Assembly (NCBI RefSeq): GCF_002893625.1 | Contig: NZ_PKMZ01000006.1 | Coordinates: 120,978-184,977 of the forward strand | Direction: 5' to 3' | Length of the DNA: 64,000 nucleotides | Source: Mangrovicella endophytica | GTDB taxonomy: Bacteria > Pseudomonadota > Alphaproteobacteria > Rhizobiales > Rhizobiaceae | Shown: in pieces, positions 17,606-25,887 of the stretch | Numbering within the stretch: the first letter of the stretch is position 1 | Layout: the number at the start of each line of letters is the position of its first letter | The notes under the pieces: generated by a model | What the model saw: the letters and a program-made list of their open reading frames with translations, nothing else | What the model was told of the DNA's origin: nothing | The model's database searches: none | Program-made: the position numbers and the translations under genes

Positions 17606-18196
17606 ATGGCCGCCATGCTGAACCGGACAGATGAAGGCATTGCGGGGCGCGAGGCGCTGACGGCGAGTCTCCTCGCGGTTGCGGCCGGGGATCAGGCTGC
17701 CCTTCGCCAGGTCTATGATCGTACGGCCGCGAAACTATTCGGCATTTGCCTGCGTATCTTGGATGACCGCCAGGAGGCCGAGGACGTGCTGCAGGACGTA
17801 TATCTGACCATATGGAACAAGGCCGACGGCTTTGATCCCGGTCGTGCGTCACCGATCACCTGGCTGGCCACCATCGCCCGCAACCGGGCCATCGACCGAC
17901 GCAGGGCACTGGGGCCGCGCGCGTTCTCCCGGCCGTTGGAGGATGCCGAGGAGCGCGCCGACGACAGGCCCGACGCGCTGGACCTGCTGACACAGGGCGA
18001 TGAGGCACAGGCGCTGAGCGACTGCCTCGGCACGCTGGACGAGCGTGCGGGCGAGGCGATCCGGGCGGCCTTCTTCGGCGGCCTGACCTATGAAGAGCTG
18101 TCCCTACGGGCCGAGATGCCGCTCGGCACGATGAAGAGCCTCATCCGGCGCGGCCTCATCCGGCTGAAGGGATGCCTGGAGGCTCGCCAGCCATGA
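17606..18196 (+). CDS. ECF RNA polymerase sigma factor (SigK-like)
   Basis: A 196-residue ECF sigma factor. Region 2 runs from YDRTAAKLFGICLRILDDRQ through AEDVLQDVYLTIWNKADGFD, with NRAIDRRR at the region 2 boundary, and region 4 contains LTYEELSLRAEMPLGTMKSL, the DNA-recognition helix-turn-helix. It overlaps the anti-sigma gene by four bases and is followed by a secreted fasciclin-domain gene, the same order of functions as sigK-rskA and mpt70/83 in mycobacteria. It likely activates its own operon and the fasciclin gene once released. ATG 17615 is an alternative start; neither has a strong ribosome site. Confidence 0.9.
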   Translation: MAAMLNRTDEGIAGREALTASLLAVAAGDQAALRQVYDRTAAKLFGICLRILDDRQEAEDVLQDVYLTIWNKADGFDPGRASPITWLATIARNRAIDRRRALGPRAFSRPLEDAEERADDRPDALDLLTQGDEAQALSDCLGTLDERAGEAIRAAFFGGLTYEELSLRAEMPLGTMKSLIRRGLIRLKGCLEARQP

Positions 18197-18957
18197 CCAA
18201 CCAATCCCGCACCTCCGACGAGGAGGCCGACATCCTGGCAGCGGAACTGGCACTCGGCACGCTGGACGCCGCGGAGATCCGCGCCGCCGAGCGGCGGATG
18301 CTGCGCGATCCCGCCTTTGCGGCAAGCGTAGAGGCTTGGCGCGAGCGGCTGGCACCGTTGGGTGACGCCGTCACCCCGGCGCAGCCGCCGGCGGACACCT
18401 GGGCGGCGATCGAGCGGGATCTGGCCCGGATGACGCGCCGACCGCGCTCCGGGACTGCCGGCGACGTGGCCATCGCACAACGGCGGGCGGAGCGGCGCGA
18501 CGACCGCGTTGCCTCCTTGTGGCGCTGGCTCGGTCTCGGCGGCACCGGACTTGCCGCAGCGAGTCTCGCTGCTCTGGCGCTGATCGCCGCCGGCATCTGG
18601 ACGCCCGGCCCGTCGGAGCGGGACACGTTGACGGCGACGCTCGAGTCGGAGGCCGGAGTGCCGCTGCTGACCGTCGTGCTCGACCGCGCCTCCGGGACGG
18701 CGACGCTGGTGCCCATCGACATGCCGGGCAGCGACGGGCGCGTACCCGAACTCTGGCTGCTGCCCGAGACGGATGGCGGCGCACCCCGCTCACTCGGGCT
18801 CCTCGACGCCCAGCAGCCGCTGCGGCTGGTCCTGCCGCAGGAGGCGTCGCAGAGAGCCGGCGCCGCGCTCGCCGTCTCGATGGAGCCGGAAGGCGGCTCG
18901 CCGACCGGGCTCCCGACCGGGCCCGTGGTGGCCTCAGGCCATCTCGCCTCGATCTGA
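18193..18957 (+). CDS. Membrane anti-sigma factor (RskA-like)
   Basis: A 254-residue single-pass protein. An N-terminal cytoplasmic anti-sigma region (ADILAAELALGTLDAAEIRA, then AERRMLRDPAFAASVEAW) is followed by a transmembrane helix near residues 118-142 and a periplasmic RskA-type domain (VPIDMPGSDGRVPELWLLPE, ending PTGLPTGPVVASGHL). The ATG overlaps the sigma-factor stop (ATGA), indicating coupled, near-stoichiometric synthesis. It should hold the sigma factor at the membrane until a signal leads to regulated proteolysis. An upstream start at 18172 is open but lies deep inside the sigma gene. Confidence 0.88.
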   Translation: MTNQSRTSDEEADILAAELALGTLDAAEIRAAERRMLRDPAFAASVEAWRERLAPLGDAVTPAQPPADTWAAIERDLARMTRRPRSGTAGDVAIAQRRAERRDDRVASLWRWLGLGGTGLAAASLAALALIAAGIWTPGPSERDTLTATLESEAGVPLLTVVLDRASGTATLVPIDMPGSDGRVPELWLLPETDGGAPRSLGLLDAQQPLRLVLPQEASQRAGAALAVSMEPEGGSPTGLPTGPVVASGHLASI

Positions 18958-19087
18958 ACCGCCGCCGATCGCATGATCCTCACCGTCATGTGATCGCGTC
19001 TTCGATGAAGAGGCGCATCTGGCGTCGGATCGTCTTCGTAGCTGCGGTCACGTTCTCAGGCAGAGAAGACCAACCGGGAGACGAACA

Positions 19088-19648
19088 ATGATCAGGACGT
19101 CCAGCCTCGCCGCCATCATCGCGGCCGCAATGACCCTCGGTGCCGCCGGCATGGCCTCTGCGGCTCCGGTGATGGTCGGTGGCGCGCCGATGTATGCGGA
19201 GAAGACGATCGCGGAGAACGCGCCGAACGCCAAGAACCTGACGACGCTGGTCGCCGCGGTGAAGGCCGCCGGCCTCGTCGATACGCTCGCCAGCAAGGGT
19301 CCCTTCACCGTCTTCGCGCCGACCAACAAGGCCTTCGACAAGCTGCCGAAGGGCACCGTCGACACGCTGCTGAAGCCGGAGAACAAGGACAAGCTGACCG
19401 GCGTCCTCACCTATCATGTGGTTCCCGGCACCTACACCTCGGCGACGATCATGAAGGACATCAAGAAGATGGGCGGCGAGCTGACGCTCAAGACCGTCGA
19501 GGGCGCCCCGCTGACCTTCAAGATGGACGGCAAGAAGCTCGTCGTGATCGACGAGACCGGCAAAGGCGCCGTGATCCAGAAGGCCGACGTCATGCAGAAG
19601 AACGGCGTCGTCCATGTGGTCGGCAACGTCCTGATGCCGAAGGGCTGA
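19088..19648 (+). CDS. Secreted fasciclin-domain protein
   Basis: A 186-residue protein with a signal peptide (SSLAAIIAAAMTLGAAGMASA) and one fasciclin (FAS1) domain. H1 and H2 motifs are visible: GPFTVFAPTNKAFDKLPKG and, near the end, KADVMQKNGVVHVVGNVLMP, with LTYHVVPGTYTS between them. GGGAG precedes the ATG. FAS1 proteins mediate adhesion or surface interactions; in mycobacteria, the MPT70/MPT83 proteins are the main SigK targets. The location 130 bases downstream of the anti-sigma gene supports regulation by this sigma factor. Confidence 0.9.
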   Translation: MIRTSSLAAIIAAAMTLGAAGMASAAPVMVGGAPMYAEKTIAENAPNAKNLTTLVAAVKAAGLVDTLASKGPFTVFAPTNKAFDKLPKGTVDTLLKPENKDKLTGVLTYHVVPGTYTSATIMKDIKKMGGELTLKTVEGAPLTFKMDGKKLVVIDETGKGAVIQKADVMQKNGVVHVVGNVLMPKG

Positions 19649-19664
19649 TCGCGTTCGATCAGAG

Positions 19665-19689
19665 GGCCCGGTAAGCCCCCTTCCGGGCC
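19665..19689 (+). terminator. Hairpin downstream of the fasciclin gene
   Basis: A 7-bp stem, GGCCCGG (19665-19671) with CCGGGCC (19683-19689), begins 17 bases after the stop codon. There is no U-run, so factor-independent termination is doubtful; it may mark the 3' end of the message. Confidence 0.4.
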
Positions 19690-19837
19690 AGCTGGTCAAA
19701 CGGCGCGGGCGTCGGAGCATCCTCCGGCGCCCGCACTTGCTTCACGCTGGGCCTGAGGCCATCCATCGAGGCATCGCGCGCTTCCTGCGGAGAGCCAGCG
19801 CTTCGCGCCGGCCGGGAAAGCCTCTACAAGCAGCGCG

Positions 19838-19996
19838 ATGACGAAGCTCTTCTCCGCGCTGCTCTTCCTCTTGATGCTGTTCCATCTCGTCCGGCCGCTC
19901 GGCCTGCCGGGCCTGCGCAAGCGCGGCGACTTCTGGAAGATCGCGCTCTTCGCCCTCTTCGTCTTCGGCGTCACAGCGCTGATCCGGCCGGAATAG
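19838..19996 (+). CDS. Small conserved membrane protein (52 residues)
   Basis: The ORF encodes 52 residues: a hydrophobic N-terminal helix, a short basic linker with LGLPGLRKRGDFWKIAL, and a second hydrophobic helix ending in LIRPE. The DFWKIAL...LIRP pattern is one I associate with small conserved alphaproteobacterial proteins of unknown function, and it is coding-like in codon use. It lies alone between the fasciclin gene and the convergent MFS gene. No ribosome site stands out upstream of ATG 19838. Function unknown. Confidence 0.6.
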   Translation: MTKLFSALLFLLMLFHLVRPLGLPGLRKRGDFWKIALFALFVFGVTALIRPE

Positions 19997-20021
19997 CCGG
20001 CGGGATCAAGGCTGTCCCTGA

Positions 20022-21200
20022 TCAGCCGAGCAGCGGCGCGGTGCGGCGGGCCCAGCTCAGCCGCCCTGCGGCAAGGACCGCCAGTGCCAGAACGGTGAAG
20101 GCGATCGCGACGAGCGGAAGCTGCGTCGCCGAACCGTGATCGAGGACGAGGCCCCCGGCGAGCGAGCCGGTGGCAATGCCGAGGTAGAGCGCCGAGCTGT
20201 TCAGCGACAGCACCAGGGGCGCGCTCGCCGGCGCCAGACGGGCGAGGCGGCTCGCCTGCGGCGGCGCAAAGGCCCAGCCGGTCGCGCCCCACAACACCAT
20301 CAAGGTGAAGAAGAGCGGCATCCTGGTGCTCTCCGGCAGCGAGGGCGCGAGGGCAAGAATCGCCTGCAGCAGGCTGCTGAGGAGCGTCGCGCCGATCAGC
20401 GTCGGAATCGTACCGAAGCGGTCCGAGCATTGGCCGCCGACAATGTTGCCGACCGCAGCGCCAATTCCGAAGGCCAAGAGTACGGCGGGGATGAGACCGC
20501 CCGGCAGTTGCATCGCATCGACCGTCACCACGGAGAGATAGACGATCACGGTGAAGGCGCCGCTCATGTAGAGCCACATCGTCAGCAAGGCGACGGGAAC
20601 GCCGGGAACGGTGATCGCGCCCAGACGCTGGCTGAGCGGGATCGGCGCGCTCTTCAGCCCCGCCGGGATCAGCCGCCAGATCGCGGCCGCCGCAACCAGG
20701 CCGAAGATGGCCACGAAGACATAGGTGCCACGCCAGCCGGCGAGTGTGCCGACAAGCGAGCCGAGCGGGGCGCCGAAGGCGACGGCGAGCGTGGTCCCGC
20801 CGACGATGATCGAGATCGCGCGCGCCCTATGATCAGCCGAGGCGATGGCGACACCGGTCGCCTGCGCTGTCGCCGTATAGAGGCCGGCGCAGATCGCCAT
20901 GGCGGCGCGAGCCGCCATCAGGCCGCCATAGCCGCTGGAAAGCGCTGCCCAGAGGCCGGCCGCAGCGAAGGCGAGGGCAGCCGAGACCAGCACCGTCCGC
21001 CGGTCGATGCCGCCGGTCACGGCCGCGAGAACGGGCGTCCCGAAGGCATTGGCTAGCGAATAGATGATGATGAGATAGCCGGCTTCGGCAAGAGAGACCG
21101 AAACGGAGCTGGCGATCTGCGGCAAGAGGCTGGTGATCGCAAAGCTCTCGACGCCGATGGCGAAGGTGCCGAGCGCGAGCCAGTAGAGACGCTTGTCCAT
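20022..21200 (-). CDS. MFS transporter (DHA1-type drug/metabolite exporter)
   Basis: A 392-residue protein with twelve predicted membrane helices, the size and pattern of AraJ/DHA1 exporters. The loop after TM2 region reads GTPVLAAVTGGIDRRTVLVS (motif A-like), and a proline/glycine-rich helix AFGAPLGSLVGTLAGWRGTY corresponds to the TM5 antiporter motif. It should export a small molecule using the proton gradient. ATG 21200 was chosen because AGGT lies seven bases upstream; ATG 21212 overlaps that site. The gene is divergent from an ArsR-type regulator, with two matching operator-like repeats between them. Confidence 0.88.
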   Translation of the reverse strand: MDKRLYWLALGTFAIGVESFAITSLLPQIASSVSVSLAEAGYLIIIYSLANAFGTPVLAAVTGGIDRRTVLVSAALAFAAAGLWAALSSGYGGLMAARAAMAICAGLYTATAQATGVAIASADHRARAISIIVGGTTLAVAFGAPLGSLVGTLAGWRGTYVFVAIFGLVAAAAIWRLIPAGLKSAPIPLSQRLGAITVPGVPVALLTMWLYMSGAFTVIVYLSVVTVDAMQLPGGLIPAVLLAFGIGAAVGNIVGGQCSDRFGTIPTLIGATLLSSLLQAILALAPSLPESTRMPLFFTLMVLWGATGWAFAPPQASRLARLAPASAPLVLSLNSSALYLGIATGSLAGGLVLDHGSATQLPLVAIAFTVLALAVLAAGRLSWARRTAPLLG

Positions 21201-21213
21201 GACGGACCTCATT

Positions 21214-21231
21214 GTCCAAAATTTTTTGAAC
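21214..21231. promoter_or_regulatory. Operator-like repeat 1 (GTCCAA-N6-TTGAAC)
   Basis: An 18-bp near-palindrome next to the MFS start, identical in both half-sites and in spacing to a second copy at 21266-21283. The rest of the intergenic sequence does not match. This is the expected layout for a dimeric winged-helix repressor acting on a divergent promoter pair. Confidence 0.75.
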
Positions 21232-21265
21232 TAATGAGCCTGTCGTCAGCCAGCTGTCAAGCCTC

Positions 21266-21283
21266 GTCCAACAATCGTTGAAC
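21266..21283. promoter_or_regulatory. Operator-like repeat 2 (GTCCAA-N6-TTGAAC)
   Basis: The second 18-bp copy, starting 52 bases from the first (about five helical turns) and 30 bases before the regulator start. Only the six central bases differ between copies, which points to protein binding to the half-sites. It overlaps the TTG at 21278, making that codon an unlikely translation start. Confidence 0.75.
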
Positions 21284-21313
21284 TACGCTGGCAATACGCG
21301 ATATAGGATGCTC

Positions 21314-21661
21314 ATGAAAGAGGATACCTACCTGCCTTACCCGCAGACGGCCGAGATCAGCCTGTGCGACGTCCTGGCGGCTTTGGGGGACGAGCTCCGT
21401 CTCGCCATCGTTGGGCAGCTTGCCGTGGAGCCGCTCGGGCTCGTCTGCGGCGAGTTCAACTGCCTGACCTCGAAGACGAACCTGACCTACCACGTCGCCA
21501 AGCTGCGCGAGGCGGGCGTCGTCCACGTCCAGCCGGAGGGCACGCGACGCAGGCTGTTCCTGCGCGTCGACGATCTCCAGAGCCGCTTTCCGGGGCTTCT
21601 GGACAGCATCGTCAAGGAGGCGGCCGCTGCACGCCAAGCCGCCGTTGAGGCCGGCGGGTAA
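21314..21661 (+). CDS. ArsR-type winged-helix transcriptional regulator
   Basis: A 115-residue protein with the ArsR fold: LCDVLAALGDELRLAIVGQL, then SKTNLTYHVAKLREAGVVHV as the recognition helix and GTRRRLFLRVDDL as the wing. The frame continues upstream, but ATG 21314 has AGGA five bases ahead and starts clear of the operator. There is no metal-site CVC motif, so it probably senses an organic ligand. It likely represses the divergent MFS exporter and itself. Confidence 0.85.
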   Translation: MKEDTYLPYPQTAEISLCDVLAALGDELRLAIVGQLAVEPLGLVCGEFNCLTSKTNLTYHVAKLREAGVVHVQPEGTRRRLFLRVDDLQSRFPGLLDSIVKEAAAARQAAVEAGG

Positions 21662-21743
21662 TCACCGCATGCCGCTCTAAGGCCTCAGCGGCTCGATGCG
21701 GAGGCGCCCTGAGGCGCCCCCTCGGTTTCGGGTCTGAAGCGGT

Positions 21744-24002
21744 TCAGGCGCCGGTCGCCGCCCTGATCTTGTCGCGGCTGAGCGGCAGATCGTAGATGCG
21801 CCGGCCGATCGCCTGCGTGATCGCATTGGCGAGCGCGGCACCGCCGGGGCCCTGGCTGCATTCGCCGGCCCCGAGGAACGGCTGATCCGGCCGCGGGATG
21901 ATGTCGACATCCACCCTGTCCGGCAGCGTATCGAACCGCAGGATCGGATAGGTCGACCAGTCGACGCTGGTGACGCGCGTGTCGTCGAAGCTCACGCCCT
22001 CGTACAGCGTCCAGCTTGCCGCCTGGATGATGCCGCCCTGCACCTGGTTGGCGATGCCGTTCGGGTTGACGATCTCGCCGGCATCGACGGCGGCGTTGGC
22101 GCGCAGCATCCGCACCCGCCCGGTTTCCGGCTCCACCATCACCTCCATGGCGACGGCACAATAGGCAGCAAGGTTCTTGTAGCGCGCGAAGGCAAAGCCG
22201 TAGCCGTGGTTCTCCGGCGCCGCCTGGCCCGCTTTCCAGCCGAAGCGCTCGGCCGCCTTGGTGACGACGTCGCGGGCGCGCGGATCCTGCAGATGCCGCA
22301 GCCGGTACTCCACCGGGTCCGCCTTCGCCGCGACGGCGAGATCGTCCATGAAATTCTCGATGGAGAAGACGTTCATATAGGCGCCGAGGCCGCGCAGTGC
22401 CGAAACGCGCAACGGCATCTCGGGCAGGAAGTGCCAGACGACGTGGCGGCTGGGGAAGGCATAGAGCGGGTTGGAGTTGCGGTCGCCGTTGCCTTCCTTG
22501 GTGATCTGCAGCTTCGGCGCATCCGGCTGGAAGGCGTTCTCGAGCCACTGCGCGGGCAGGAGATTGCCGGCCGAGCCGGGCCGCGAATTATGGCTGTTGC
22601 TCCAGAGCTCGTAGTTCCAGTCGACGACCGTTCCTTTATCGTCGACGGTGGCGCGCGCCTTCGTCACCATACCCGGCGAGAAGGGTTCCCAGGCATGCTC
22701 CTGCTCGCGCATCCATTGCAGCCGTACCGGCCGCCCCGGTGCCGCCTGCGCCAGCAGCGCGGCGTCGGCCGCCGCATCGTCGGCGCCGTTGTGGCCGTAG
22801 CAGCCCGAGCCCTCCGCGTGGATGCAGCGGACCTGCGTCACCGGCACGCCGAGCATCTCGGCGATCGCCTTCTGGTCGGGATACACGCCCTGCGTATGCG
22901 TCCAGACCGTGGTGGTGCCGTTGTCGAGATGGGCGAGCGCGCAGGACGGACCGATCGAGCCGTGGATCTGATAGGGCCGCGTGAACGTCGCCTCGTGGGT
23001 CTTTCCGCCGGCGACCGGCTTGCGATCGTCGGCGACGATGCCGTCCTCATGCGGCATCGCCATCAGCACCGCCGGCAGCTCGGCCGCCTTCGGCAGGGTG
23101 GGGCGCTCCTCCCACTCAGCGCCCGCGGCGAGCAGGCGCATCGCCTTGATCGCCTGCCATTCCTTTTCGGCGAGAACGCCGACGAAGGAGCCGTTGCGCA
23201 CCACCTTCACGACGCCGGGGAGCGCCTCGGCCGGTGCGGTGTCGAGTTTGCGCAGCCGGGCGCCCGGGCTCGGCGGGCGCACCACGCGGCCGTGCAGCAT
23301 GCCGTCGGGCCGCATGTCCTGGACATAGGCTGCGCCGCCGGTGACCTTGCCGGGGATGTCGATGCGCTGGCGCGGCTTGCCCATCTCGCGGAACGCGGCC
23401 GAGGGCTTCAGCCGCGATGTCGGCTGTGCCTCGACATGGAGGAGGTCGGCGGCGACGAGCTCGCCATAGCCGAGCCGCCGCCCGTCCGGCGCGACCACCG
23501 CGCCGGCTTCGGCCTTCAGCTGCTCGGCTGGCAGGGAGAGGCGCTGCGCCGCCTGGGCGATCAGGATATCGCGCACCTGCGCAGCGGCGTTGCGGATCGC
23601 CGTGCCGCTGTCCTGCACGGAGTGGCTGCCGGCGGTATAGCCTTCGTTCGGGCTTTCGCTGGTGTCTGGGCCGACGAGCGAAAGCTGCTCGAAGGGCATC
23701 TCCAGCTCTTCCGCCGCAACCTGCAGCACCGCCGTCTTGATGCCCTGGCCAAGCTCGGCCTTGCCGGTGAAGATCGTCCCCTTGCCGGTCGCGTCGATGC
23801 GGATCCAGGAATCAAGGTTCGGATTGGTCTTCAGGCTGCCGGGCAGCTCCGGCGCCGGCTCGGCGATGGCCTGGAAGTTCTGCGTCTCGTCGCCGGGGCT
23901 GGTGATCGTCTGCGCGCCCGCCGGGCGCAGCGAGAAGGACAGCACCAGCGCGCCGCTGCCGAGCAGCACCGAGCGGCGCGAGATATCGGGGAGCGCACCC
24001 AT
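21744..24002 (-). CDS. Periplasmic molybdenum hydroxylase, large subunit (IorB/aldehyde dehydrogenase type)
   Basis: A 752-residue xanthine-dehydrogenase-family Mo subunit. It begins with a twin-arginine signal (DISRRSVLLGSGALVLSFSL), so it is exported folded with its molybdopterin-cytosine-dinucleotide cofactor. Family segments include GTIFTGKAELGQGIKTAVLQ, a GSHSVQDSG loop and GAGECSQGPGGAALANAI near the C-terminus. The frame runs upstream through the Fe-S gene, but ATG 24002 overlaps that gene's stop codon (TGATG) and sets the correct N-terminus. It should oxidise an aldehyde or N-heterocycle and pass electrons through the 2Fe-2S subunit to the cytochrome. No XdhC-like maturation factor is adjacent. 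Confidence 0.9.
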   Translation of the reverse strand: MGALPDISRRSVLLGSGALVLSFSLRPAGAQTITSPGDETQNFQAIAEPAPELPGSLKTNPNLDSWIRIDATGKGTIFTGKAELGQGIKTAVLQVAAEELEMPFEQLSLVGPDTSESPNEGYTAGSHSVQDSGTAIRNAAAQVRDILIAQAAQRLSLPAEQLKAEAGAVVAPDGRRLGYGELVAADLLHVEAQPTSRLKPSAAFREMGKPRQRIDIPGKVTGGAAYVQDMRPDGMLHGRVVRPPSPGARLRKLDTAPAEALPGVVKVVRNGSFVGVLAEKEWQAIKAMRLLAAGAEWEERPTLPKAAELPAVLMAMPHEDGIVADDRKPVAGGKTHEATFTRPYQIHGSIGPSCALAHLDNGTTTVWTHTQGVYPDQKAIAEMLGVPVTQVRCIHAEGSGCYGHNGADDAAADAALLAQAAPGRPVRLQWMREQEHAWEPFSPGMVTKARATVDDKGTVVDWNYELWSNSHNSRPGSAGNLLPAQWLENAFQPDAPKLQITKEGNGDRNSNPLYAFPSRHVVWHFLPEMPLRVSALRGLGAYMNVFSIENFMDDLAVAAKADPVEYRLRHLQDPRARDVVTKAAERFGWKAGQAAPENHGYGFAFARYKNLAAYCAVAMEVMVEPETGRVRMLRANAAVDAGEIVNPNGIANQVQGGIIQAASWTLYEGVSFDDTRVTSVDWSTYPILRFDTLPDRVDVDIIPRPDQPFLGAGECSQGPGGAALANAITQAIGRRIYDLPLSRDKIRAATGA

Positions 24003-24490
24003 CAGCCTGCCCTTTCCGTGCTGGTGGAGGCCGTCTGCATCAGTGCGCCCGCACGCTTGATCGCGGCCATGATCCGCATATGGGTGCCGCAGCGGCAGAG
24101 GTTCGGCTCCATGTGAGCCCGGATCGCATCGTCGGATGCGGACGGATCCTTCTGCAGCAGCGCCTGCGCCCGCATCATCATGCCGGGGATGCAGTAGCCG
24201 CATTGCGCTGCCTGCTCCTCGATGAAGGCCTGCTGCATCGGTCCAGGCGCCTCGATCGTGCCGAGACCCTCCACCGTGGTTATCTGCCGCCCCTCGAGGA
24301 GAAGAATCGGCGTGACGCATGAGAGCACGGCTTCGCCATCGACGAGGACGGTGCAGGAGCCGCACTGGCCGAGGCCGCAGCCATATTTGGCGCCGTGCAG
24401 CTTCAGGTCGTCACGCAGCACGTAGAGCAGCGGTGTGTCGGGCTCGGCGTCGATCGCATGCGACTGGCCGTTGACGCTCAGGGTTACCAT
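24002..24490 (-). CDS. 2Fe-2S subunit of the molybdenum hydroxylase (IorA-like)
   Basis: A 162-residue protein with both cluster-binding domains of the family. The plant-ferredoxin-like domain has Cys38, Cys43, Cys46 and Cys58 (YGCGLGQCGSC...LSC); the helical domain has QCGYC around residue 97 and LCRC around 133. It carries electrons from the molybdenum centre to the cytochrome. It overlaps the cytochrome gene by seven bases and the Mo subunit gene by one, a tight operon in the order cytochrome, Fe-S, Mo. It has no signal of its own and is presumably exported with the Tat-dependent large subunit. Confidence 0.93.
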   Translation of the reverse strand: MVTLSVNGQSHAIDAEPDTPLLYVLRDDLKLHGAKYGCGLGQCGSCTVLVDGEAVLSCVTPILLLEGRQITTVEGLGTIEAPGPMQQAFIEEQAAQCGYCIPGMMMRAQALLQKDPSASDDAIRAHMEPNLCRCGTHMRIMAAIKRAGALMQTASTSTERAG

Positions 24491-25887
24491 GCGGTCTCTC
24501 GCTTGGAAGGGTTGGCCGGTGCGTTGCTGCCCGTGGGCAGAGAGCGGATATCCGTAGCCTCGTGGCCGGCCCGGATATCGGCGGTGAGCTTCCTCGGGTC
24601 GGGCCAGGCCGGGCGATCGCTGAAGGTCGAGCGCATGTAAGCGAGGAGCGCGGCCATCTTGTCGTCGTCGAGCACGCCGGCGAAGCCCGGCATGATCGGG
24701 CCCTTCTCGCCCTCGGGCGCCGGCAGGCCGTAGAGGATGACGTTGATCGGGTTCGCCGGCGTGTCGCCGTACATGGCAGTCGAGAGCCGGAGCGGCAGCC
24801 CGCCATACGGGACCGGGCGTCCCGCATCGTGGCAGGTCGAGCAGGCCGCGGCGTAGATCGCCGCGCCGGCGTTCTCCGGCGTGGCGCTGACCGGAACGGT
24901 CTGGCTTCCAGCGGTCTGCACCACGGCGCCCGGCCTATGCGTCGCGGGCTCCGCCATGAGGCGCTCGGCGCGCGCCTTGCGCTCCGGCGACGGCTCGCCC
25001 ATCACCGAGGCGACATAGGTGGCAATGGCACGGGCATCCTCTTGCGGAACCGCGCCGAGATTGGCGGTGACCGGCGCCATCGGGCCGCGGGCGACGCCAT
25101 GGACGTCCTCCCAGCCATCGCGCAGGTAATGCGTCAGGCTGTCGACCGTCCAGGGGATCGGCGCCAGCGATGCGGCGTTGATCGGATAGGCTGACCAGCC
25201 TTCCGCCTCGCCGCCGGCAAAGTGCTCGCCCCGCTTCTCGGCGCCCAGCGAGTTGCGCGGGGTATGGCAGGCGCCGCAATGGCCGAGCCCTTCGGCCAGG
25301 TAGGCGCCGCGGTTCCAGATCTCGTCCTTTGAGGTGTCCGGCTGATAGACGCCCTCGCGGAAGAACAGGAGCTTCCAGCCGGCGACCGCCATGCGGATGT
25401 TGAGCGGGAAGGGCAGATCGTTGGCAGGCGCCTCGGCTGCGATTGGCTTGCGCGTCATGAGAAAGGCATAGAGCGCCTTGTTGTCGGTGTCGGTGACATG
25501 CGTGAAGTGATCGAAGGGAAAGGCCGGGTAGAGGTGGTTCCCCTCACGATCGACACCCTTGCGCATGGCACGCGTAAAGGCCGCCTCGGACCAGCGCCCG
25601 ATGCCGGTGTCCGGATCCGGGGTGATGTTGGTGGCGTAGATGGTGCCGAACGGCGTCGGCAGGGCCAGGCCGCCGGCGAGGATCGCCCCGCCCGGTGCCG
25701 TATGGCAGACGGCGCAGTTGCCGATGGCGGCGAGTTCCGCCCCGCGCTTGACCAGCGCCGGATCGAAGCTGGCCGCCTGCGACGGTTCGATGGGGTCGAT
25801 GGTCGGCTGCCAGGCGTAGGCGACGAAGCCGCCGAGCCCGATCAGCAGGACGGCGACGAGCGCCAGGAGGACTCGGACGAGCTTCAT
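24484..25887 (-). CDS. Three-haem membrane-anchored cytochrome c subunit
   Basis: A 467-residue protein with an N-terminal membrane anchor (residues about 5-27) and three CxxCH haem sites: CAVCH (58-62), CGACH (about 204) and CSTCH (about 343). This is the AdhB-type layout of cytochromes that accept electrons from periplasmic dehydrogenases. Together with the downstream Fe-S and Mo genes it forms the three-subunit aldehyde or nicotinate dehydrogenase arrangement, delivering electrons to the respiratory chain. It is the first gene of the operon. Confidence 0.92.
   Translation of the reverse strand: MKLVRVLLALVAVLLIGLGGFVAYAWQPTIDPIEPSQAASFDPALVKRGAELAAIGNCAVCHTAPGGAILAGGLALPTPFGTIYATNITPDPDTGIGRWSEAAFTRAMRKGVDREGNHLYPAFPFDHFTHVTDTDNKALYAFLMTRKPIAAEAPANDLPFPLNIRMAVAGWKLLFFREGVYQPDTSKDEIWNRGAYLAEGLGHCGACHTPRNSLGAEKRGEHFAGGEAEGWSAYPINAASLAPIPWTVDSLTHYLRDGWEDVHGVARGPMAPVTANLGAVPQEDARAIATYVASVMGEPSPERKARAERLMAEPATHRPGAVVQTAGSQTVPVSATPENAGAAIYAAACSTCHDAGRPVPYGGLPLRLSTAMYGDTPANPINVILYGLPAPEGEKGPIMPGFAGVLDDDKMAALLAYMRSTFSDRPAWPDPRKLTADIRAGHEATDIRSLPTGSNAPANPSKRETAW

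Noticed and set aside
19005..19091. 28-codon ORF between the anti-sigma and fasciclin genes
   Set aside because: Basic and short, with no ribosome site; overlaps the fasciclin start and looks like chance.
24003..24365. N-terminal extension of the Mo subunit through the Fe-S gene
   Set aside because: The frame is open but overlaps the 2Fe-2S gene almost fully; ATG 24002 directly precedes a twin-arginine signal and overlaps the upstream stop codon.
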